Positions 1 to 7,463 of a stretch of DNA of 64,000 bases are shown piece by piece. The notes under the pieces are model-generated. The model had not been told where the DNA came from. It ran no database searches and saw nothing but the letters and a program-made list of their open reading frames with translations. The stretch's first letter is position 1. Every line of letters starts with the position of its first letter. The stretch is from Rubrivivax gelatinosus IL144 (GTDB taxonomy: Bacteria; Pseudomonadota; Gammaproteobacteria; Burkholderiales; Burkholderiaceae_C): contig NC_017075.1 of NCBI RefSeq assembly GCF_000284255.1, positions 2,046,001 through 2,110,000 of the forward strand, given 5' to 3'. The position numbers and the translations under genes were made by a program.

Positions 1-127
1 TCAGCGTCACCGGGATCTTGCGCATCAGCTGCGCCAGCTTGCGCCCCGGCGCGGGCGCCTCGGGCACCGGTTCGACGGTGTCCAGGTCCAGCGTGTCCAG
101 CGGGTCGATCGGAAGCGGTTCGCTCAT
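1..127 (-). CDS. fliN: Flagellar motor switch protein FliN (N-terminal part, cut by window edge)
   Basis: Only the first 42 codons are inside the window. They begin MSEPLPIDPLDTLDLDTVEP and end in ..AQLMRKIPVTL, the start of the SpoA (C-ring) domain that FliN shares with FliM. FliN forms the base of the cytoplasmic switch complex with FliM and FliG and helps dock the export ATPase complex. It starts 11 bp after the fliM stop on the same strand, so the two are an operon that continues out of the window, where the export genes (fliPQR, flhBA) would be expected in a lateral-type locus. The call rests on the Leu-x-x-Ile-Pro-Val-x-Leu signature and on position. Confidence 0.8.
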   Translation of the reverse strand, partial: MSEPLPIDPLDTLDLDTVEPVPEAPAPGRKLAQLMRKIPVTL

Positions 128-138
128 CGTCGTGGCTT

Positions 139-969
139 TCAGTCGGAGTCGGAGAAACAGGTGAGGCACAGCCGGCCGTCGTGCTCGGCGACGCGGGCCT
201 TGAACAGGCGCAGGCCGTCGACCAGGGCGTCGGCTTCGCCGAGCGTGATCGGGAGCACGTCGCCGACCTTCAGCGCGGCGACGTCCGACAGCGGCAGCTG
301 CTTGTCGAGCAGCTGCGCGACGAGGCGGAACTCCAGCCGCGTGGCCAGCGGCGCGACGGTGGCCTGGGCGCTGGAGGGCAGGCGCTCGGTGGCCAGCTGC
401 GTCCACAGCCGCTCCAGCCACGAGGGCGCGAGCGCGACGCGCAGGCGCGCGGGTTCGCTCATGCCGGCTTCGGCGATCGTCGCGTCCAGCACCCAGGTGC
501 CGCGGGCCGGCGCCGCGGCGGGCGTGCCGGCCGCCGGCGCCGCGACGGTGGCGGGCTCGGCCGGCAGCCCGGCTTCGAGCCGGCGTGCCGCCAGCGCCGC
601 CCAGGCCGCACCCAGCTGCGCCGCCAGGCGCTCCTCGGTCGTGGTGGCGGTCGTGTCCTCGCCCTGGGCCTCGGTGCCGAAGCGCCGCGCCATCAAGGCC
701 AGCAGCAGCCGGCGGTCGGCGCCGCAGACCAGCGTGCCGCGCGCGAACGCGTAGGCATGCCAGCCGCTGCCCTCGGCCTCGCGCTCCAGCCGCGCGAGCG
801 AGGCGTCGACGACCTCGAAGCCGGCGCGGTGGCGCTGGTTGACCTGGCGCCGCAGCCAGCCGGCGAGGTCGGCCCGCCAGCGCCGCGCGAAGGCGTCGAG
901 CAGGTGCACCGGGCGCCCGAGCGAGGTCGGGTCGATCGGCCGGCAAGGGGTCGAACGGGATGCGGTCAT
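139..969 (-). CDS. fliM: Flagellar motor switch protein FliM, short divergent (lateral) type
   Basis: About 276 residues, shorter than a typical FliM of about 330. The last 70 residues form a SpoA domain (..PLSDVAALKVGDVLPI..), the part that stacks in the C-ring. The N-terminal EIDALL-type CheY-binding peptide of chemotactic FliM is not visible, and residues 130-160 are an Ala/Pro linker. I start at the ATG at 969; a TTG three codons upstream (978) is an alternative, and neither has a clear Shine-Dalgarno. It lies directly before fliN and is divergent from fliE across about 940 bp. Loss of the CheY-binding end would fit a lateral flagellum that is not reversed by the polar chemotaxis system; that is inference. 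Confidence 0.75.
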   Translation of the reverse strand: MTASRSTPCRPIDPTSLGRPVHLLDAFARRWRADLAGWLRRQVNQRHRAGFEVVDASLARLEREAEGSGWHAYAFARGTLVCGADRRLLLALMARRFGTEAQGEDTTATTTEERLAAQLGAAWAALAARRLEAGLPAEPATVAAPAAGTPAAAPARGTWVLDATIAEAGMSEPARLRVALAPSWLERLWTQLATERLPSSAQATVAPLATRLEFRLVAQLLDKQLPLSDVAALKVGDVLPITLGEADALVDGLRLFKARVAEHDGRLCLTCFSDSD

Positions 970-1781
970 GGCATGCAATGAGACATCGAGCGGCGAATTC
1001 TAGGAATCGTTCGGCTTTTCGTTGGCGCAATTAAGCGGAATATGCATCGCTTTCTTTCCGACCGTTCATTTGCCCGAACTCGCATCATGCAGACCATGCC
1101 GGGTCGGATGGCAGGTGTTTTTCAGGGAATTCATCCGACTCACAATAAATGAAAAGAGCGCGCCGAGATGGTAATTCTGAAACTATCAGTTTTGCCATCT
1201 GATGTCATTCGGAGCGATATCGAAATCTGTCATGCCGTTAAAGAAGAGAACTAGTTCACGTGTCCGAAGCTATCCGCCGGTTACGGCCTGCAACAGCCCG
1301 GACGCCGCGCTTAGCATGCGCCGCATCAGGGCACACCCGTGCGAAAGCCGGGGTCGCAAAGCTTCCGGTCTAACCGTCCCCCCGAGCGGGACGCACGACA
1401 GCGGGGCCGCCGGGCGAAGCCGCCTCGAGCACCTCGGACGCACGAGGTGTGACGGCATCGTCTGTCCATGGCGCGGCGCGCCGTGGAGACCTTTGCGTTC
1501 ACGCGGGTCGGGCCCTGTCACGAGCTCCGCACCCGATGTCACGAACGCCGCCACCTGCCACCGCCTGTCGCACCGCCCCGAGCGGAGCGCGCCAGACCGT
1601 TCGCGGATCGCCGGTGTCGCCGCTGCGGGCCGCCGTCAGATTCGTTGCCAGTTCGAGATCGATGTTCTGCATGCGTTTCCAGCGTTTCCGCTGGAGGCTA
1701 ATGCCGGTTTTATTCGCGGGCTCCGGATTCACGCTCGGAAGACAAGCTCCGGAGTCACGAAAAATTAATGCGCCGTTGCCG
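970..1781. other. Long intergenic spacer between fliM and the fliE promoter
   Basis: About 810 bp without a convincing gene, one of the largest gaps in the window. Positions 1000-1270 are clearly richer in A+T than the neighbouring genes, as expected of a divergent control region. The open frames here (for example 1202-1768 on plus) show no recognisable domain, no ribosome-binding site and atypical composition. The only local structure I can point to is the imperfect inverted repeat at 1166-1200. Confidence 0.6.
1166..1200. repeat. Imperfect inverted repeat in the fliM-fliE spacer
   Basis: Outer arms AGATGG (1166-1171) and CCATCT (1195-1200) enclose an inner perfect repeat AAACT-atc-AGTTT (1180-1192). 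It lies in the A+T-rich part of the spacer, about 200 bp upstream of fliM on the minus strand. It could be an operator or a hairpin in a leader RNA; there is no T-run to make it a terminator. Confidence 0.4.
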
Positions 1782-1808
1782 TCAAGTCTTTTGACGGTGA
1801 ACCGATAA
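1782..1808 (+). promoter_or_regulatory. Sigma-28 (FliA-type) promoter upstream of fliE
   Basis: The -35 element TCAAGTCT (1782-1789) matches TAAAGTTT at 6 of 8 positions. The spacer is exactly 11 bp. The -10 element ACCGATAA (1801-1808) matches GCCGATAA at 7 of 8. Transcription would start about 100 bp before the fliE ATG. A short inverted repeat CCGTCAA/TTGACGG (1779-1797) overlaps the -35 and spacer. The locus encodes its own sigma-28 (11072-11797) and FlgM, so this is probably an autoregulated promoter. No sigma-54 -24/-12 pair was found here by eye. Confidence 0.65.
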
Positions 1809-1817
1809 GCGCTTATC
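1804..1817. repeat. Perfect 14-bp palindrome overlapping the sigma-28 -10 element
   Basis: GATAAGCGCTTATC is its own reverse complement and shares its first five bases with the -10 element. A dimeric repressor bound here would block the promoter, so it is a candidate operator. It may also be chance, since half of it is fixed by the -10 consensus. Confidence 0.45.
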
Positions 1818-1914
1818 CCCGTGTTCTTGGCGTAATGGGCCGGCAGCAGGCCCGAGCCGCCGCATGGTCCGAAGTTCCCGGTTGCCGCGAATGCGGTCGA
1901 CTCCTGGAGGTTTG

Positions 1915-2250
1915 ATGTCGCAAATGTTGATGTCGGTCATGGCGCAAGCCGAGCGCATGGCGGGCGAGGGCCTGCGCCTGGGCGCCGGTGCCGCGGCCGA
2001 GCCCTTGCCGGCCGCCGGTGAACACGGCGCCTCCGGCTTCGCCTCGAGCCTGGTCGACGCCGTGCGCAGCGTCGATGCCCAGGCCCAGGCGGCCGACGAG
2101 CAGCTCGCGGCGGTCGACTCCGGCCGCTCCAACGACCTCGTCGGCGCGATGCTCGCCAGCCAGCAGGCCGACCTCTCGTTCTCGATGCTGCTGCAGGTGC
2201 GCAACAAGGTCGCCGGCGCGGTCGACGAGCTGATCAAGCTGCAGCTCTGA
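1915..2250 (+). CDS. fliE: Flagellar hook-basal body protein FliE
   Basis: 111 residues. FliE is the small periplasmic adaptor between the MS ring (FliF) and the proximal rod, and is among the first exported substrates. The C-terminal half has the family signature ..LSFSMLLQVRNKVAGAVDEL. I start at the ATG at 1915, preceded by TGGAGG at 1905-1910; an upstream in-frame ATG (1864) would add 17 atypical residues. It is the first gene of the long plus-strand flagellar operon behind the sigma-28-like promoter at 1782-1808, and is followed by fliF after 10 bp. Confidence 0.9.
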   Translation: MSQMLMSVMAQAERMAGEGLRLGAGAAAEPLPAAGEHGASGFASSLVDAVRSVDAQAQAADEQLAAVDSGRSNDLVGAMLASQQADLSFSMLLQVRNKVAGAVDELIKLQL

Positions 2251-2260
2251 GGACGACGCC

Positions 2261-3928
2261 GTGGCCAACCCGCTCGTCTCCACCCTGCGTCCCGCGCTCG
2301 CCCGGCTGCGTGCCGGCGGCCTGCCGGCGCTGCCGGCCGGGCTGCTGCGCGGCCTGACGCCGCTGCTGCTGGCCGCCGCCGCGGTGACGGCGCTGGTCGT
2401 CGCCTTCCAGTGGCGCGACCAGTCCAGCTACAAGCCGCTGTTCGGCGCCCGCGAGAAGGTCGCCGCCGCCGACATGATGGCCGTGCTCGACGCCGAGCAC
2501 GTGCCCTACCGCGTGCACCCCGACAGCGGCCAGGTGCTGGTGCCCGAGGCCGAGCTCGGCCGCGTGCGCATGCTGCTCGCCGCCAAGGGCGTGACCGCGC
2601 GCCTGCCCGCCGGCCTGGAGCTGATGGACCGCGACGACCCGCTGGGCGTCAGCCAGTTCGTGCAGGACGTGCGTTTCCGCCGCGGCCTCGAAGGCGAGCT
2701 GGCGCAGAGCATCATGACGATGGACGCCGTCGACGCGGCGCGCGTGCACCTGGCGATCGCGCGCAGCTCGTCCTTCGTCACCGCCGCCGACGACCGCAGC
2801 TCGGCGTCGGTCGTCGTCACGACCAAGCCCGGGCGCACGCTGAACCCGGAGCAGATCGCCGCGACGATCAAGCTCGTCGCCGGCAGCGTCGCCAACCTCG
2901 ACGCCTCGCGCGTCAGCGTCGTCGACCAGGCCGGCAACCTGCTGTCCGCGCGTGTCGACCTGGAGGACGGCCTCGAAGGCCTGGCCTCCGGCGGCATGGA
3001 CGCGCGCCACCGCTACGAGCAGGACACGCGCCGCGGCGTCGACGATCTGCTGGGCCCGGTGCTGGGCGCCGGCAACTACCGCGTCAGCGTCACCGCCGAG
3101 GTCGACAACGACCGCGTGCAGGAGACGCGCGAGGTCTACGGCGCCGACCCCAAGATCACCAGCGAGGCGCTGCGCCAGGAGATGAACCGCGAAGGCATGG
3201 CGCTGGGCGTGCCCGGCTCGCTGAGCAACCGCCCGGTGGCGGTGGCTTCGGCGGCCTCGGGCGCCGACGGCTCCGGCCAGGCGCAGCGCAACGCCAGCAC
3301 GCGCCAGTACGCCTACGACCGCAACATCACGCAGATCAAGCGCAGCCGCGGCCGGCTCGAACGCCTGAACGTCGCCGTCGTGCTGGCCAGCAGCGCCGCG
3401 CCCGGCGGCGCCACCGCCTGGACGCCGCAGCAGCTCGCCGACGTCGAACGCACGCTGGCCAGCGGCCTGGGCATCAGCAAGGAACGCGGCGACCGCCTCG
3501 TCGTCTCGGCGATGCCGTTCCCGGCGCCGCCGGCGCCGACGCCCTGGTACGGCGAACGCAACCTCTGGGTCGACGTCGGCGGCTGGCTGCTTTACGCGGC
3601 CGGCGGGCTGATGCTGTTCTTCGGCGTCGTGCGCCCCGGCATGCGCATGCTGCAGCAGCGTGCCGGCGCGGCGCCGACGCCGCTGGTGCCGCTGGGCGGC
3701 GCCGGCCCCGACGGCAGCGCCGCCGCGGCGCTGGCCGGCCCGGGTGGCGCGGCCGCGCTGCCCGGCCGTTCGCCGGTGGCGCCGCTGCTCGCCAACTACG
3801 ACCTGCCGCCGCCGGGATCCGCCGTCGACGTGCTGGTCGACCACCTGAAGGTGCTGGCCTCCAAGGAGCCCGAGCGCGTCGCCGAGGTCGTCAAACAGTG
3901 GGTGCAGAAGCATGACCGAGCCGAGTAA
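2261..3928 (+). CDS. fliF: Flagellar MS-ring protein FliF
   Basis: 555 residues from a GTG start. FliF forms the MS ring in the inner membrane that houses the export gate and carries the C-ring. Visible parts: an N-terminal membrane segment (about residues 28-48), ring-building motifs with the typical SRYKPLF-like stretch (here SSYKPLFGAREK) and VVxxKPGxxLxxEQ (here VVVTTKPGRTLNPEQI), a second membrane segment near 430-455, and a C-terminal FliG-binding tail ending ..VAEVVKQWVQKHDRAE. Length is normal. The gene overlaps fliG by 17 bp. Confidence 0.95.
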   Translation: MANPLVSTLRPALARLRAGGLPALPAGLLRGLTPLLLAAAAVTALVVAFQWRDQSSYKPLFGAREKVAAADMMAVLDAEHVPYRVHPDSGQVLVPEAELGRVRMLLAAKGVTARLPAGLELMDRDDPLGVSQFVQDVRFRRGLEGELAQSIMTMDAVDAARVHLAIARSSSFVTAADDRSSASVVVTTKPGRTLNPEQIAATIKLVAGSVANLDASRVSVVDQAGNLLSARVDLEDGLEGLASGGMDARHRYEQDTRRGVDDLLGPVLGAGNYRVSVTAEVDNDRVQETREVYGADPKITSEALRQEMNREGMALGVPGSLSNRPVAVASAASGADGSGQAQRNASTRQYAYDRNITQIKRSRGRLERLNVAVVLASSAAPGGATAWTPQQLADVERTLASGLGISKERGDRLVVSAMPFPAPPAPTPWYGERNLWVDVGGWLLYAAGGLMLFFGVVRPGMRMLQQRAGAAPTPLVPLGGAGPDGSAAAALAGPGGAAALPGRSPVAPLLANYDLPPPGSAVDVLVDHLKVLASKEPERVAEVVKQWVQKHDRAE

Positions 3929-4940
3929 CGCCGTCGCCGAAGCGGTGGTGGCGCCGCCGACCCCGATCGAACGCGCCGCCATCGTGCTGCTGAGCATGGG
4001 CGAGGAGCCCGCCGCGGCGGTGCTGCGCTGCCTGTCGCGCGAGGAGCTGCTCGAGGTCACGCAGGTGATGTCGCGCCTGAGCGGCATCAAGGTCGAGACC
4101 GTGCGCCTGTCGCTGCAGCACTTCTTCGACGACTACCGCGAGCAGAGCGGCGTGCACGGCGCCTCGCGCTCGTACCTGCAGCGCTCGCTGGACTTGGCGC
4201 TGGGCCGCGAGGTCGCCGGCAGCGTGCTCGACACGCTGTACGGCGACGCGATCCGGCCGAAGATGGCACGCCTGCAGTGGGCCGCGCCGCGCTGGCTGGC
4301 CGACCAGATCGCCCACGAACACGTGCGCATGCAGGCCGTGTTCCTGGCTTTCCTGCCGTCGGCGCTGGCCGGCCAGGTGGTCGAGGCGCTGCCGGCCGAC
4401 GGCCGCGACCGCGTCCTGCTCAACGTCGCCCGCCTGAAGGAGATCGACCGCGAGCTGCTCGCCGACCTGGACGTGCTGGTCGACCGCTGCCTGGCGAGCT
4501 TCAGCACCCAGGCCACCGCGGTCGAAGGGCTGCGCCAGGCCGCCGAGATCCTCAACCGCCTGCCCGGCGAGCGCCAGACGCTGGTCGAGCAGCTGCGTGC
4601 GCACGACCCCGAGGTCGTCGCCGAGATGGAGGTCAGCCTCTACGACTTCGGCATCCTGGCGCGCCAGACCGAAGCCAACATCACCCGCATCATCGAGGCC
4701 GTGCCGCTGGAGCAGTGGGCGGTGGCGCTCAAGGGCTGCGAGCCCGCGGTGCGCGACGCCGTGCTGCAGTCGATGCCGCGCCGCCAGGCCCAGGCCTTCG
4801 AGGACACGATGCGCCGCAGCGGCCCGGTGCCGCTGTCGCGGGTCGAGCAGACGCGCCAGCAGATCATGGCGCAGGTGAAGGCGCTGGCCGATGCCGGCGA
4901 GATCGAGGTCCAGCTCTTCGCCGAGGCCGTCGTCGAATGA
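3912..4940 (+). CDS. fliG: Flagellar motor switch protein FliG
   Basis: 342 residues, close to the usual 330-345. FliG sits on top of the C-ring, binds FliF through its N-terminal domain and converts stator force into torque through charged residues in its C-terminal domain. The N-terminal region (ERAAIVLLSMGEEPAAAVLR) and the C-terminal torque helix region (..SRVEQTRQQIMAQVKALADAGEI) are readable. It starts inside fliF and its stop overlaps the fliH start (ATGA), so the three are translationally coupled. Confidence 0.95.
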   Translation: MTEPSNAVAEAVVAPPTPIERAAIVLLSMGEEPAAAVLRCLSREELLEVTQVMSRLSGIKVETVRLSLQHFFDDYREQSGVHGASRSYLQRSLDLALGREVAGSVLDTLYGDAIRPKMARLQWAAPRWLADQIAHEHVRMQAVFLAFLPSALAGQVVEALPADGRDRVLLNVARLKEIDRELLADLDVLVDRCLASFSTQATAVEGLRQAAEILNRLPGERQTLVEQLRAHDPEVVAEMEVSLYDFGILARQTEANITRIIEAVPLEQWAVALKGCEPAVRDAVLQSMPRRQAQAFEDTMRRSGPVPLSRVEQTRQQIMAQVKALADAGEIEVQLFAEAVVE

Positions 4941-5644
4941 GCAAGACCCGGCCCTACCGCTTCCCGCCGCTGGCCGGGCTGACCGCCGGCACGACGCTGC
5001 CGGCCGTCGCCGGGGCCGACGCCCAGGCGGCCGCCGCACGCGGCTACGCCGAGGGCCAGCAGCGCGGCTGGCGCGAGGGCTACGACGCCGGTGCCGCCCA
5101 GGGCCGCGAGGACGGCTGGGCCGCCGGCCTGGCGCAGGCGCGCGAGCAGGCCGAGGCCGAGCTGGTGCGCCGCGTGCAGGACAAGCTGGCCGAGGTCGCC
5201 GGTCCGCTGCAAGCGGCGATCACGGCGCTGGAAAGCGCCCAGGCCGAGGCCCAGGCGGCGATGCGGCGCGAACTCGTCGACCTGGTCGGCCGCGTCGCGC
5301 GCCAGGTCGTGCGCTGCGAACTGGCGCTGCAGCCGCAGCAGATCCTGAAGCTCGTCGACGAGACGCTGGCGACGATGCCGCCGCCGCACGAGACGGTGGA
5401 CGTGCGCCTGAACCCCGAGGACCTGCGCCGCATCGAGGAGATCGACCCCGAGGCCACCGGCCGCTGGCAGCTGCTGGCCGACCCGCGCCTGGCGCCCGGC
5501 GAATGCCGCGTGCGCAGCGGCCGGCGCGAAGCCGACGCCGGCTGCCGCCAGCGCCTGGACGCGGTGATGGAGCAGGTCGGCGCCCAGCTGCTCGAAGCAC
5601 CCGCCGAAGCCGGGGCCCCGGCCGTCGAGGAGGCCGGCGCATGA
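4937..5644 (+). CDS. fliH: Flagellar export apparatus regulator FliH
   Basis: 235 residues. FliH dimers bind and restrain the export ATPase FliI and tether it to FliN. The protein has a Gly-rich repeat stretch (GYAEGQQRGWREGYDAGAAQ, about residues 35-54) typical of FliH, followed by a long Ala/Glu-rich coiled-coil and a C-terminal domain with LVxxVARQVxxxEL. Start and stop both overlap neighbours as ATGA (fliG upstream, fliI downstream). Confidence 0.9.
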   Translation: MSKTRPYRFPPLAGLTAGTTLPAVAGADAQAAAARGYAEGQQRGWREGYDAGAAQGREDGWAAGLAQAREQAEAELVRRVQDKLAEVAGPLQAAITALESAQAEAQAAMRRELVDLVGRVARQVVRCELALQPQQILKLVDETLATMPPPHETVDVRLNPEDLRRIEEIDPEATGRWQLLADPRLAPGECRVRSGRREADAGCRQRLDAVMEQVGAQLLEAPAEAGAPAVEEAGA

Positions 5645-6951
5645 TCGGCCGCGCGCTGCAGAGCGTTCGCCTGGCCGAGGTGCCGGTGGCCACGCCCACC
5701 GGGCGCCTGGTCGGCGCCAGCGGCCTGCTGCTGGAGAGCGTCGGCTGCGCCTTGCGCACCGGCCACCGCTGCAGCATCGAGACCGTCGGCGGCGAATGGA
5801 TCGACGCCCAGGTCGTCGGCTTTCGCGACGAGGTCAGCTACCTGATGCCGTTCCGCCCGGCGACCGGGCTGTGCACCGGCGCGCGCGTGCTGCCCGGCCC
5901 CGAGGACACGACGCAGCTCATCGGTCCGTCGTGGCTGGGACGCATCGTCGACGGCCTGGGCGAGCCGGTCGACGGCCGCGGCCGGCTCGGCGGCGAGCAC
6001 GTGCTGCCGGCGCACCCGCCGCGCATCAACCCGCTCAAGCGCCGCCCGGTCGACGCGCCGCTGGACGTCGGCGTGCGCGCGATCAACGGCGTGCTGACGC
6101 TGGGCAAGGGCCAGCGGGTCGGCCTGATGGCCGGCTCGGGCGTGGGCAAGAGCGTGCTGCTCGGGCTGATCACGCGCCAGACGGTGGCCGACGTCGTCGT
6201 CGTCGGGCTGATCGGCGAACGCGGCCGCGAGGTGCGCGAGTTCATCGACCTGTCGCTGGGCGAGGCCGGGCTGCGCCGCGCGGTGGTCGTCGTCGCGCCG
6301 GCCGACGAGTCGCCGCTGATGCGGCTGCGCGCCACCGAGCTGTGCCACACGATCGCCGCGCACTTCCGCGACCAGGGCCAGGACGTGCTGCTGCTCGTCG
6401 ACTCGCTGACGCGCTACGCGATGGCGCGGCGCGAGGTCGCGCTGGCGCTGGGCGAGCCGCCGGCCACACGCGGCTACCCGCCGTCGGTCTTCGGCCGCCT
6501 GCCGCAGCTCGTCGAGAGCGCCGGCAACGGCGAGAACCCCGAAGGCAGCATGAGCGCCATCTACACCGTGCTCGCCGAAGGCGACGACCAGCAGGACCCG
6601 GTCGTCGACACCGCGCGCGCCATCCTCGACGGCCACATCGTGCTGTCGCGCGAACTGGCCGAACGCGGCCACTACCCGGCGATCGACATCGCCCAGTCGA
6701 TCAGCCGCTGCATGGCGCTGGTCACGAGCCACGGCCACCAGGCCGCGGCGCGCCAGCTGAAGAGCATGGCCGCGCGCCACGCCCAGGTGCGCGACCTGCT
6801 GCCGCTGGGCGCCTACGTGCCCGGCGCCGACCCGGCGACCGACCGCGCGGTGCAGGCCTATCCGGCGATCGAGGCCTATCTGCAGCAGGGCACGCGCGAA
6901 GCCGCGCCGCTGGCCGACAGCGTGCAACGTCTGGAGGAACTGACCCGATGA
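5641..6951 (+). CDS. fliI: Flagellum-specific export ATPase FliI
   Basis: 436 residues, family-typical length. FliI is the F1-beta-like ATPase of the flagellar type III export apparatus. The Walker A motif AGSGVGKS lies at about residues 165-172; the Walker B segment LLLVDSLTRYAMARREVALA and the PPSVFGRLPQLVESAGN signature are present. It is coupled by ATGA overlaps to fliH and fliJ. Nothing suggests loss of function. Confidence 0.96.
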   Translation: MIGRALQSVRLAEVPVATPTGRLVGASGLLLESVGCALRTGHRCSIETVGGEWIDAQVVGFRDEVSYLMPFRPATGLCTGARVLPGPEDTTQLIGPSWLGRIVDGLGEPVDGRGRLGGEHVLPAHPPRINPLKRRPVDAPLDVGVRAINGVLTLGKGQRVGLMAGSGVGKSVLLGLITRQTVADVVVVGLIGERGREVREFIDLSLGEAGLRRAVVVVAPADESPLMRLRATELCHTIAAHFRDQGQDVLLLVDSLTRYAMARREVALALGEPPATRGYPPSVFGRLPQLVESAGNGENPEGSMSAIYTVLAEGDDQQDPVVDTARAILDGHIVLSRELAERGHYPAIDIAQSISRCMALVTSHGHQAAARQLKSMAARHAQVRDLLPLGAYVPGADPATDRAVQAYPAIEAYLQQGTREAAPLADSVQRLEELTR

Positions 6952-7385
6952 ACCGTGCCCAGGCTTCGCTGCAGGCCGTGCGCCGGCTCGCCGAGCTGCG
7001 CGCTCGCGACGCCGAGCGGCTGCAGACCGAACTCGCCGAACGCCAGGCGCAGCGCCGCCGCCAGGCCGAGGCCGTGGAGCGGCTGAACGCGCTGTGCGTC
7101 GGCGTCGGCGCCAGCGCCGTGCCGGCGGCCGTGCTGGCGGCCAACTGCGCCGCCTACAAGGAATCGCTGCTCGAACTCGGCCGCCGCCAGCAGGACGTGC
7201 TGGCGCGCCACGACGCCGACGTCGACGCCGCGCGCCTGGCGCTGATCGCCGCCTCGACGCGCCGCATGGCGCTGGAGCAGGCCGTCGACGGCCGCCAGCA
7301 GCGCCTGGACCGCGACGCCGCCGGCCGCGAGCAGAAGCGCCAGGACGACATCGCCACCCAGGTGTGGCTGAGGGGCCAGCGATGA
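6948..7385 (+). CDS. fliJ: Flagellar export chaperone FliJ
   Basis: 145 residues of nearly uninterrupted charged helix, as in FliJ, the coiled-coil stalk of the export ATPase ring that also recycles chaperones. There are almost no hydrophobic clusters other than heptad positions. Sequence conservation in FliJ is low, so the assignment leans on size, coiled-coil character and its place directly after fliI with an ATGA overlap. The 78-bp gap that follows is the largest in the fli part of the operon. Confidence 0.85.
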   Translation: MNRAQASLQAVRRLAELRARDAERLQTELAERQAQRRRQAEAVERLNALCVGVGASAVPAAVLAANCAAYKESLLELGRRQQDVLARHDADVDAARLALIAASTRRMALEQAVDGRQQRLDRDAAGREQKRQDDIATQVWLRGQR

Positions 7386-7463
7386 GCACGCGGCTTCAGC
7401 AATCGTGCGCGGCGGTCGCCTTGTGCTCTGGAGAAGGGGCCTGACGCCCCGGGAGCCACGACC

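Noticed and set aside
1202..1768. 188-codon plus-strand frame in the fliM-fliE spacer
   Set aside because: No ribosome-binding site, Arg/Ser/Pro-rich composition typical of non-coding GC DNA, no recognisable domain; several overlapping frames of similar length exist.
2234..4090. 618-codon minus-strand frame opposite fliF
   Set aside because: Shadow frame in GC-rich DNA; fliF on the plus strand is unmistakable.
5080..7389. 769-codon minus-strand frame across fliH, fliI and fliJ
   Set aside because: Shadow of the real genes: Arg/Ala/Gly-rich with no domain, while the plus frames encode clear FliH, FliI and FliJ.
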